Translations under genes and position numbers: made by a program
Source of the DNA: Tomocerus qinae
Lineage: Eukaryota > Arthropoda > Collembola > Entomobryomorpha > Tomoceridae
Length of the DNA stretch: 64,000 bases
Direction of reading: 5' to 3'
Assembly (NCBI GenBank): GCA_020055645.1
Contig: CM034547.1
Span: 19,135,013 to 19,199,012, forward strand
The notes under the pieces: model-generated
What the model was told of the DNA's origin: nothing
What the model saw: only the letters and a program-made list of their open reading frames with translations
The model's database searches: none
Shown: positions 50,001-62,046 of the stretch, piece after piece
How positions within the stretch are numbered: position 1 is the stretch's first letter
Layout of the letters: each line of letters starts with the position of its first letter

Positions 50001-53000
50001 CTTATAACTTCATATATTAAAAACCTTCCTAGCAATTGCGAATATAATAGAGCAACAAAATCTTTGTATTAAGAAAATGTTGGTGTAAATGTTCTCTATA
50101 CAATTACATCCATTTTATTTATAGATATGGCGATAAAAATGTCGACAATTCGTCTTGAAAGCGTATTTAATTGGTCCTTTAATCTATCTACTTGTCTACA
50201 GTGCACTATTGAATATTTTTTACTTTAAAGAATTACAAACTATATTTATTAAGCTGTCTAATAGCAAGCAAAAAGGTTGCACGGTATATCCATTGTGTTT
50301 ACATTCGTAGGCACTATGGAAAACCAAATAGCGTGCACGAACAACACGTGCAAACAAAGTAGATAGAGGTACCAATGTAATTGAGATGCACCATAGAAAG
50401 AAAAATGTATATACGGACAAAAAGATTTCAGAGTTGAATTATAAAAGTTTTACCTTTAAAATGCACATTCCAACGATAGCTCCTAAGACCTGAACCAGCA
50501 TATACAGTCCAGCTTTCACCAATTGAATCTTGCCTGTCACTAACATAGCCAGAGTTATTGCAGGATCTACGAGAAACAAAAATACAAGCAGAGTTCATCA
50601 ATTTAGAAATTCGTATTAACGATGACAAATTTAACAAAGTAAAGAATACAGAAAACGGCTTACTTATATGACATCCGCTAAAGGTTTGGAAAATAAAAAT
50701 AGAGTCTCGGATTAATATTACGTTTGTTATTCACAATGCTTTCAAATAATATGACATGATCTGTTAATGCATATTTTTAGTTAAAACTCACCTTACTCCT
50801 CCCAAAGCCTTTATATAGGAAATTCATGAAATAAAAATAAAGTCAAATTAGAGTATAAATTGTAGTAATCTGGAACAATTATAATTACTACTACCAAATG
50901 CAATCTACATACATATTTATTTTAAGTTATATAATCCATTAAGTCTAAGTGTTAGCTCATTTCTGTTGACAGTCCCACAGGGATTTATTCTTACGATTTA
51001 ATTACAAAATTAAGACAGGTCTAATTACAATACTTTATATGTACTCATTACTCATTGATCTATCGCTTTCTCTGTCCTCGGTCACACCAACATTTTAATT
51101 GTAAGGTTGAATAAAAAATATGAAGTACTTTTGGTTGATCAACAACAATTCTACAATTCATCACGTTATCCATAAGTATATTATCGTGTTCGTGTTAGAG
51201 ATCTGTCTTTTATGTAACAATGTAAACGACAAAAATCTTCTTCAGTAAGCTTTCTTTAGTTTTAAAGGCTTCTTCTACTTCTACAATATGGGTTTTAATA
51301 CATGTACAGTTTTGTATCCTTGAGGGGACTTAAATTGTAGATATTATACTGACCCATTGACCAAATTTTTTTATAAAATATTACAGAATGAAATATGCCA
51401 ACAAACAAATGACAGGCAGGACTCAATGGAGTATGATCCAGTAAATATTCTTAGTAGTGAGTGTAAGTCAATGATTATAAAAGTAAGTCAAGAGTATTTC
51501 TTTCTGTATGCAAAGTCTGAGTTTGACATTGTGGTGGACGCACCTTAACCTAACTAGATACTACTACATGAATAGATTACAAGTGAGCGTTTGATACTTA
51601 CATAATATAGCGGCTATGAATCACATAATATTCTTATTAGTTGTAGTGGATAGTTTATTTATAGCTCTTTATTTTTGCAGACTTTTCTTATGTGTGTATT
51701 GTGCATTGTATCAATGCAATGTGTAGTGTTTATTTAGTGTCAACATTCCATTGCCATGATGGAAGCCCTAAAGACAGGTACCTGCAACAGCTAACTGAAT
51801 CTACATCTCGTTCCATCACTTCAACTTAATTCATATCAACAACAACATCATACTTGCCTTATCGAGATTTAAGAGGACCGTATCCAATTTAACTTTTGCC
51901 CAATTCATGCCGATTCGAGATCGCTTTGTTTGTATTATTACGTTGCCTTGTCTTTAGCCTTTAACACAGATCTATACACATAGATATAGTACTTAGCTAT
52001 AGCACAACCTGCCTTCCCACTACCCGCAAATCCACTCAACTTTTGTGGACGGATATATAAGGACATCCTATTACTAATAAATGACTTATTTTCTAGATAA
52101 CATCAAGTGCTATGCTGATTGCATTTCGCAATTCACCTGCTATAATTGTGCGATTGCTGATCCTTGCTTGTGACAGCCTTTCGGCATTCTGTTTATGTAT
52201 ACCGTACAGATAGATTTGTAAGTAGCACTATAATACTAAACACTTCACGATTTACATACAAATTATTCCTCAATATTACATGTACCACGGCCAAAGTGTA
52301 AGAAAATATTAACGTGTAAGTAATTACTTCAAAAAATTTTTCCCTTTCAAAAAAAATACTACAGATTCTTCCTACGAACAATTTAATCATTTACAGATTT
52401 TACATTAGTAATCTCGAATCAAGAATTTTCATAGTTAGGCTAAGCCTAGGCTTTTTATATAATAATAGACTCGTACATTGTACACGTCCGTTGTATACGA
52501 TGACATGCATGCAAAATTGAACTGTACCTTTGTCCTTTCCAAATAATATGATTAGATGTGCTAGATTGGTAATTAAATTTAATATTCAATACCAAAAGAG
52601 AATGTCCATGGTTAATAAACTGGGGACTTGGGGAACCCGTGCCTTTTATTTCCAATGCGCTATTTGTTGCTTGGAAAGACCAAATAGATACTGATTGTGC
52701 ATTTGTGAATATCGTTCAGAGTAGAGTAGATATAAAAGTGTTCAGGCATTCAATTAAAAGGTGAATTTACAATGATGGTATAAATAGATACAGCGTTTAC
52801 TCTTATGTAACACTATATTATACATATGAGAATTATGAAATGACTTACTTTGTCCAAACTGTTAAGATTGGATTCTAATGATATTTTTACAATGATAGAA
52901 AAGGGTGTGCCTTTTCTGTCATTTCATCACCTCTGAAGTTAAACTGTGGACACTCATTTACTAACCTGGCGCAGAATGACTAATCTTTACAATCATTCAA

Positions 53001-56000
53001 AAGACACGATTTATTTTGTTTTTTTGCTAATTGGCACAGCATATCACTGTCACTTTCAATCCTTGAGAACGACAATGAGACAAATCTTAATACGTTTTAG
53101 TGGTTAATGCATTCAAGACCTGCAAACCTGCGAAGAAATGCGTAATTATAAGTTGGTCCTGTTCAATGTCTTCCTACCAATAAGATTTGAGTAGCCAGAA
53201 CAGTAAAATATTTCAATCAAGACTTTTAATTGATATTAGTGAAATTGGCTTCTATTATGCTAACTAACACCTTACATTAATTATCAAACACCTCCCCTAG
53301 GCAGATTATATTACATCCAAATAGGCATGACTTACTAGCTAATATACTGTAACAGCAATTACTATTTATCGACCAATACTAATGTGCATATTGCTTGGTA
53401 GATGTATTAAAACATTAACTGACTAATTGAACATGGTTATGAACTGTATATGTAATAATTAGTCCAAAATTGTATTGACATTTCTTTAGCCGTGTTACTA
53501 ATTCCGATTAATAAAATTCAAAAAAGAATAATTATATCCTTCTACTCTGGATGGCAGATATATAAATATTCTAAAGTCCGATTTGGTAAATAAATCTAGA
53601 ATATATACATGTATATAAATATTGAAAAAGCATGACTTCCCAGTCATTTAGTCTATATTATAGGCTCCTAGCTTCTTAGATCTTTACAGTCCATAATAAT
53701 ATTACTAGTTATGTTTGGTTGAAATCGTAAATACCCAACTTCAACTTCTTTACATATCATTGGGCTTTGTGAGTATTGGGACAATTGGGGTTGGGAGTGT
53801 GTACCTGCAATGTGCGGGCAATGTCTCAAAATATTGTTGCTACTTTACTACTACCATTGCTAAAACATGTCTCAAGAAACGAATAGTGCATATACATTAG
53901 AATAATGCATGATTGTAGTCTTTGTATGCTTGGTTATATACGTTAACACTTCTCATCAGCAACCTGCCGTTTTGTATTACATAATACCGAAGATTGCGTT
54001 TTAGATAGACTTGAATGCTATGCATTCGTACCTGAGCAGGGAGTATTGGTTGCAGTGACACAGCGTTTTTGAAGTACAATTTACATACTAACCAGAGCCT
54101 GAAATATTTATCAGTTTATACGCTAGACAAACACAATCAAGTGGACTGCACACTTTAACAAGTGATACAATTACAAGAAAATGTTATAAATAGTCGTGTA
54201 TCCTGTCTAATTCGTCTTTGCCACACATGTATTGTGTATACGACGGTAATCAAAGATATATATCCAAACAACAATATATCCAACACAGATCTTAAGAAGT
54301 TTTAAGACAGAGTCGCATCAAATATTTATGGGCCATGTAATTCCATACTCTCTCAATGTATCTAGTCATTTTACAGTACGTTACACACCATACAAGAATC
54401 AAGTGCCTGAAGAATACAAATGCGTCAATGAAACATTTGAGCATTAACTACTCAGTATAATTAAAGAAATAAAGTACCTAATTTTTGTATATCTACTACG
54501 CATACATTAGAGTAAGCTTACTAGGATGTTTTAGTAATGGGTATTTGTAAATACAATGCAGTACCTAATTTGACAGTAAATTGAATCGGAAAGGAAAATT
54601 AACCGTGATAAATCATAGTAAATGATATTTTACAAGTTATTTAACACTGTGGATGTAGATATCTGAGAATTGATAATGATATTGAAAAAGATGAAAATGA
54701 GATATATATTTTTAACTGTCAGTCAAAGAGACTGAGAGGGGCACATTTGAATGCATGTCATAGTGTCATTATCATTAGTGCTACTTATGTTTAGTAGAAA
54801 TCAAGGTTTCCATTGAAAAGACATAGAAAACAAGAGAGATGTATTTGTATAAGAGGACTTATTATTAGTCATAGATATTAACTCAGGTACTCAGGTACCT
54901 ACATGAATAATTGCGTAATGAAATGCACACAGGTACATTGATATGTATTCTGCGGCACACATGAGGTCTCCTCCTTTCCCCAATATACAAATCTAATAAA
55001 ATCTATTCAGGAGCTGATAATGATGAATGACAAGTTAGAATAAATCAAAATTGAGTCCATTGACGCTAGCAAGGATGAGATGCACTAGTAAGAGTTGAGT
55101 GTAAGTGCAAGTGTAATTACAGAACAGACAGTTAGACGACCTTTGCCAACGTTCTTCTAAGTACTAACCTACATTGGATAATGTGCAAGGCAAATCTTAG
55201 CTTAGATTCATGCTAACAACAAGTGCCTTGTCTTGTAGCAATAATTGTAAGTTGATTCTTGTCGCTCTTCTGCCCACAACGAAAACTTACGCCATTATGG
55301 TCTTCTATACTTATCTGTCTACATGGTAATCTGATTTAAGTCCAGCAGATTCATTTATTACATTGCCTTTGTTAGCCAAAAGTCTTAATTCAATCTAGAG
55401 GGCACATTTTCATTTATGGCATGTCCATGTGCGTGAACTGATATATAGGACTCAACTCTTGGGGACTGTACTCGATTAAAACCATGTTTATCAATTAACA
55501 CCGACTGAAAACACACTTCGTACTATTCTGTATTATTAGGCAATATTCATTACCTCTAAAAATTATTCTCATCAAATCTATTTTGTTATTAAAAATCCAA
55601 ATAGATTCCCAATTTCAAAGTCAGTTGCAAATCTTTTACTTTCAAAATGTTTTAACTTGAATAAATCATTTATGATTGCAATTAAAGCACCAGGATCTCT
55701 AAATGGACACTTATAAAGTAATTTAATACTACGGTAGTGTCCTTTACAGTAGTTTTAATATACATAGACTATTACAAGTAAATCTTGCTTGCTTCTTATT
55801 TGAGATTGTGATTAAATAGATTGGGATATGCATGCTATGGTAGAGAGTAAATCTGCAATTGATTCAACAACTTCTTTTTATGCATCATAGAAGTTCAATA
55901 GTGTAAAAAATCTAACTTATGGTCATGTAGAACCAAGTAGACAGTTCATTGTTACAATTTGACCACAACTGTGTAACACATTCTCAATGATATTTGCCTG

Positions 56001-59000
56001 GATTGTCTATTGTTCTTTAGAGCGTGGCTTATTTCATTACGCACGTGTGATGGCTTCACCAGGAGGTTCACCTATTGATTAATCAACGGATAGCATATAC
56101 ATGCACTGCATTGTCAATGCATTTTCCTTCTGATAAGAATGTGTTTTAAAAAACTATTGTCATTGGTCAACTATCACTATGTAATGGCAATGTTGATACA
56201 AATAGTAGTGTTTCGTGTTTTTAGAATACGAGGCTTACAGTTAGTATAGAGTCTTGCTCATATTGATTGTACATTTTACAGACCTGTTTTCAAACCTTAA
56301 CAGTTATAGTATCAAATTACATTCTACAAAGTACAAAGTACTGTTTCGTTAATGACCAAAAATCTACGCATGAGATTTACTTTTAAATTAGTTTGTAACA
56401 AACCCAAATATCAGATACTCTGGTACCTCCTGCTGCTTTTGCTATTCTAAAATCTATAACCATTTACCACAAAGTAAAACCATGTGTCACAACCATATAC
56501 TGTTGCTAAAAATTTATCACCTGAGTAAACTAGCGTTTTGTTAGCCAAATATTGCGTTGATAGCTATTTAATATTTAATAGTACGAAATTGTACGAAAAC
56601 ATGATATATTTGTAATGTACGTGCATATAAAATAAAAACGTGAAACGAAGGCTGTAATATGAAATCACAAAATAAGTCATGAATACTTCGTCTTTGAAAA
56701 GAGATACTTATACTGCCACATTGCTAGTTAAATAATGAACTTTAGTATAAAATGCAAACTAAAAAATTGTATCTGAGAATTGCTATTAGATGTGCTTCTA
56801 ATGCACTCCCATTTAACTAATGAGAATGAGAAGAACTGAAGATATTGCTATTGAGTTCCTTTGCCAGATAAAAGAGATAATTATCCTCGTTAAACAATGT
56901 GACACTTTTCAGAACTTAAAACTTTAAATTTATGTTTAACATAGATATAGTAACTATATAGCATGGTGTTTAAGAAAGAACTGTAATGAATGTCGACATC
57001 TATCGCTAAAAATTCCTATGGACTAGTTTTAGCACATTTATGACTTATTAAGTGGTTGCTAGTTAAACTGTTATAACATTGAGTTGAAATTTAGGTTCGA
57101 TGGACCTGTGAGTACATATGCCAAACCGTTATTAACCTTATAACTGCATCGATATAGAACATCACAGATAAACAATTCACTTAACGGACTGTGCATGACT
57201 GGGAGTGGGAGTTAAATAAAACATAAAAAATCAATAAGAAACAATTAAGTATAATTGTATACGCAGAAAAATGGTTTTATCAATGTTTTCTATATTGAGT
57301 CACACGAGAGAGTGGAAGAGTAAGGAATGGTATTTTACCAATCAAGACAAAATGTAAAATGTCATAGGTGAGCAGTAGCTTGTGACTGAAAGGCCAAAAT
57401 CCTAATTCGAAAATTCTTTTAGCGAAAGGTTAGGTTAATTACTGTGCTGTCATGAGAAGTGTAGTTAACGCAGGTGATTATCATTAGCATCATGTATAGA
57501 TGTTGTTTATCTGTATACAAAGACGTATATGATGGCGATGAGTCTTAATTTATTAAGGTATGTGGTGAATAATGCGTCTTATTCTGTAGATTAGTTGCAC
57601 ATCATAACAAAGTTGTAAGGGAATGCAAATGACTATTAGAACAAGGCTCATTAAATCTTTGATACTGACTGGTGTAACTTGTAGCCTAGCAGGCAAACGT
57701 TAAATCTCTTTAACTGGCAGCAGAAATAAATGAGGTAATATTAGAAGTACAGTTGCGGGTTAATCGTAAAGGACATAACATTTAGTCAGTCGCGTCCAAT
57801 TAATTTCATAAATTAGATAACAAGGAAACAAGTGATGTAGTAATGGAGTAATGCACATAAAACAGAAAGAGCTTACACACTTGACGTGAGGATCAGGGAC
57901 AGGTTTGACAAGTTGGACTGCAGTCTTTTATTTCTTCTTAATGATACTTTACTTAGTTGCTAATACTGAATGATCATGGAGAGGAAGGGAGGAAAAGGAA
58001 GGCAGGAAGAGGAGATTAATGTGCAATATGATCATTTGCTTGAATAAAGAAGACTTTAGTATAACTAATCAAGGCGAGAGATAAAGTGATCAGACATTAT
58101 AATGATATACAGGATATCTGTATTTCGAACAATAAGAGTAAGTCCCTCAAATTCAGACAAACTGCCTGACTGAGAAGATTAGAAAGATGAAGCTGCCAAC
58201 ACGAATCAAATAATTGCATTGTTTCAAAAGAGTAACCATGAACCATTTGTGATCTTGTCAACAAGTTGTCATCTCGTAAGGAATGACAAGGTTGCCAATG
58301 CCAAGCTAGTCTCCACTTGGCCAAATAAGTTGCTTTAATTGTAACAAAATTCTATTTTTCCCATTTCGTGAATTCATAATGAGAGGAAAGACAATAAAAC
58401 TGGTTTACAATTAGCAACTAAACAAAAGACGATAAAAATTATGTGCTTTTCACGCGTCCATTCTTTATCTCCCTTCAGATATCCTACTATTGATTCTTTT
58501 TATTGGCGACTACTTATTAGGAGTATGTCAAGCCAAAACCAATAAAAACAACAGAAACTAAATGGAAGTCAGTATAAATAAGCAGGAATTCCTTTACTGC
58601 CTAACTTACTACTAAATAGATGGCTAAGGATATTATTTGGAGCGTCTATACAATGCAAATGCATGTTTTATAGAGTTACTTTAGTATGCAGCAGCCTACG
58701 TGGCACTAATAGCATTTAAGTTGTAAGTATGCATAATTTTAGAGGAAATTAGGCGAAATGTTTGCTGTGCATGGATTACCATCTAATCTTTCCTAATCTC
58801 ATAAGCGTTTTATTTCATTTTATGATATCCTCTTACAATTGCGTTCAACATCATAAATGAGTTTGGAACAAGTTAAGATTCATAAGGCACAAGCTACAGG
58901 AATTAAGACTTTTGCCAGTCAACAGATTTGTTTTGTTCATTGGTGGATTGAAAAATTAAGTGCGACCTCCCAGGAGGGCAGGAAATGAGCATAAATTGCT

Positions 59001-62000
59001 TTTGCACACTCATCCTTCCAGAAACCAATTTTGGGACACGTCTCAATGTAATCTAATAGTTTATGAATAGAAGAAGATCATAAATACGCAAGAATTGAAT
59101 CATTCTCTTGAATATATTTAATCCTATATACCACAATCTAAATCTTCCTCGACTAATAATTTTAATATGCAAGAATGTCAGAATCAGAATGCGACGTAAG
59201 ATGTAATGCTAATTTCTTTCAGCTTGACACTATTTGCAACTCGATACGGCTTCTGCTATTTACTGTGTTACTAAAACAAAACGCTCACAGCCATTTGATT
59301 GCGATCTAAAGTAAAACCTTGAATATTTTATGCTCGTAGAAAATTCATTGCTCTTAAATATCCTTAGTCTTTACACTCGCCAAGTCGCCAGGTATTGTGA
59401 TGTATCTTTGTATGCAAATACTACTAAATAATTTATGGTCTTCCCAATTTTAACGCATAAATCTTGTACTTGATGAGACAGACGTGGATTTCCATCACAA
59501 ATGATAACCTAACACTTTTTGTTTTCAAATCTCCAGAGATTGAGGTGTCTTATTTCCTTCTTGCTTACATATACATGCCAGGTGATCAATAATCAATAAT
59601 ATACTGACGAAGATTGATATTCAAAGTGAAACTGGATATTACTTAAATCAAGTCAAAGTCAAGGGTTTGGCTTTTATGTAGTCTTCTAAGTAATAAAATC
59701 TCGAAACGGCCTGAGATTTCTGCTCATTTCTTTGCCTCTTTCAAGTTAGGTAATAATAATAAAATAGGAATTGTTAGCCACCAACACTTTGGCCTTTTTA
59801 TGCATCTGTCATTCGAATAATTCTTACGTTTCTGCCATAAAAAATCTTGTCAGTAACTCTCAGCACAATGACTAGTTATTTATATTATCCACAACAAGCA
59901 TCACAAATATCAATATCAATGCATCCCATTCTCATTACCACTGTCATTGGCTGCAAAGCACTACTATATGGATACAACACTTAACTATCACTCTTCGTGA
60001 ATAAGTAACATGATATTTATCAGCCTAAGTGAGTTTGCTATGTTAAACATTGAAACATTTTACGTAAATGGGCGGAAGAAAGGATGTATTGATTTCCTGC
60101 ATATGCAATTAATATTTTTGATTTCTTTAAAGAGTTCCCTTCCCATGACAGATGCTTGTATGGTAAAAGGCTTAGCTTGTTCCTACCATAACATGCAACT
60201 AAATCCACCATTTACAATACTACAACGTGATTTTACTGACCTACAGTATTTCAATCTGCTGCTACTCACCTACTCAAATTTTCATGGCAAAACGGTTTTC
60301 CATATTTACAAATTATTATTACTGGATCGCGTGTAGGCATAATGGTAGAGAGCACTTTAAGAGTACAAATAGCATTGAAAGACTCAAAAGCACAAAAATG
60401 TTGAGCCTCGTAATGCATGTAGGATTTACAGAAAATGTAGAAACGCAAATACAAGCAATTCTATAATAATAAAAATGTAAATTACCTGTGCAAGTGATGC
60501 AACTGTATTCGATAGCCACCGGAAATTAAAAAAAACCAAATAAAACTTTCCGTTAAATCTTGTATTAAGTAGATTACACAAGTTTCTCACTTAACAAATG
60601 TTAAAATAACTCACCCAAAAAACCCCAACAAAGGGCAGCTACAACAATCGTTGGTTTGGTTTCAGCGGTGAGGTAAAGTCCGCTTCCACAGCCAACAAGA
60701 AGTAGGAGAGCAGTTCCCAAAAATTCAGCTCCCAAACATTTCCAAATATCTTTCTCTGGCATCTTCAATTGATTAGCTCCAACCTTGTCTTTGAAGTCTT
60801 GGATTTTTCCCATGCTTAGCACCTCTGTTTGAACAAGGTATTTCAGAGTGTCAATATAATCACAAGTAGCATCGAAATAACTGCTGAGAGTTATTTCATG
60901 AGGAGCGAGAGACAAACTCCTCTGATCAGAATTATCATTAAGATTCGTATGCAAATCTACTTTTCTTGGCGAAACTCTGTTATTTCTTTGTTTCACATTT
61001 GTGAATATATTATTTGTTTCACGAGAAGGTCTAATTTCTAGGTCCGTAATGTCAGTGTTAGTAGAAGCGAAAGCAATTCTATTTCTATTATGATGCGTCA
61101 GATTTTTAGAATATGCATTGTTATTGTTATTAGTTGGATGAATCGACTTATAAATATTTTTCGAAGGATGAACTCTAGATTTCGTAGGAGGATATTCGTT
61201 CCTATTTCGTTTATCAATGTTATCTTCAGCATCTGATAAACTATTTGTACCACTTCTTACATACCTTTGAAAGTAATAATCCACTAAGTGGTCATTTTGC
61301 TGTATATTGAAATTTTTATTGAAGGAGTTTGCATAAGTTGTACTTGAACTAACCGAGCTAGTATTATCGTTAGGTAATTTGCTATCGTTGTAATAATATT
61401 GCCGAAGCGCAGGTTGGTAAGTACTGAATCGTCTATTGCCTGTGGATTCCAGTACATTGCCCTTAATATTAACAGTGCTGATTTCTTCAAAATTGCATTT
61501 CCCAAATGCAGAGTCGACTATATCAAAATTGGTTCTAGCTATAGCTATAGTTTCTTGTTGAGATTTTATATTAATCAGATTGCCCACAGGAATCTGAACG
61601 TTTGCATTATTTGTAACTAATTTAGATTTTTTGATGTCATTGGAATCTGGGATGAGTTGTTTATGATTATTTAGCGTATCATCACATTTAACAGGAAAAG
61701 ATGGGATTTTAATTTCGCTATTGCGAGTTTTTCTTTTATTGTTTGACAAAGTTGATCGTGTTTGATTTGAAAGTTTGGATTGCCTATTATTATATGCACT
61801 AATACTTTTTTTCCTGTTTACCTTCGTACTGCATATTGAACGAGATTTATCTACGTTTGTTGAAACTTGTAGTATTTGATGCTTGTGGTATTTACTACAG
61901 TAATAAGAATTGAATGGATCACAATTTGTATCAGTAGTAGTAACAATATTAGCTATACTGGCTTTCAACGAACTGGGCTTGTTGAGATTTTCAGTAGAAT

Positions 62001-62046
62001 AAACAGAATAAAGCGGAGCGGAAATGCTGGGAGCTTCTATCAACAT
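47004..62046 (-). CDS. Aquaporin AQP-c, Eglp-like, with long N-terminal extension, 8 exons, 682 aa
   Basis: MIP-family channel. Exons: 60615-62046, 60486-60502, 50792-50808, 50664-50677, 50454-50566, 47488-47697, 47315-47369 and 47004-47194; all phases agree. The channel starts near residue 432 (WKCLGAEFLGTALLLLVGCG). NPA motifs are at 494-496 (GCHINPAIT) and 610-612 (ASMNPARS). Filter positions are Val598, Ala607 and Arg613: the helix-5 histidine of water channels is gone, as in insect entomoglyceroporins, so glycerol, urea or other small solutes may pass. Residues 1-411 are an Asn/Ser/Thr-rich, probably disordered extension, continuous in one frame with the channel; an in-frame stop lies upstream of Met1. 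Met412 (MGKIQDFKDKVG) would give a normal-sized 271-residue channel, so a short isoform is possible. Exons of 17, 17 and 14 nt are needed to keep ALGGVSGCHINPA. One intron is 9.7 kb. Confidence 0.88.
50664..50677 (-). other. 14-nt micro-exon of AQP-c
   Basis: The sequence CGGATGTCATATAA sits between TTTAG and GTAAGC. It enters in phase 2 and leaves in phase 1, supplying Gly-Cys-His-Ile of SGCHINPAIT exactly where the family needs it. Confidence 0.85.
50792..50808 (-). other. 17-nt micro-exon of AQP-c
   Basis: GCTTTGGGAGGAGTAAG between ATATAAAG and GTGAGT gives ALGGV plus two bases of Ser. With its neighbours it restores ALGGVSGCHINPAIT, close to vertebrate AQP5 ALGPVSGGHINPAIT. The acceptor's pyrimidine tract is weak. 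Confidence 0.75.
50809..60485 (-). other. Large AQP-c intron, no other gene seen
   Basis: 9.7 kb of AT-rich sequence between two 17-nt exons. No transposon, RNA gene or nested protein gene was recognised; the open frames in it are short and of low complexity. Confidence 0.5.
60486..60502 (-). other. 17-nt micro-exon of AQP-c
   Basis: TTGCATCACTTGCACAG, after an ATACAG acceptor and before GTAATT, encodes V-ASLAQ once joined to the phase-1 end of exon 1. It lies only 112 nt from exon 1 but 9.7 kb from the next exon. Confidence 0.8.

Noticed and set aside
60010-60336. 108-codon plus-strand frame inside the AQP-c intron
   Set aside because: Low-complexity Leu/Phe/Ile-rich composition with no recognisable domain; overlapping frames on both strands are equally open.
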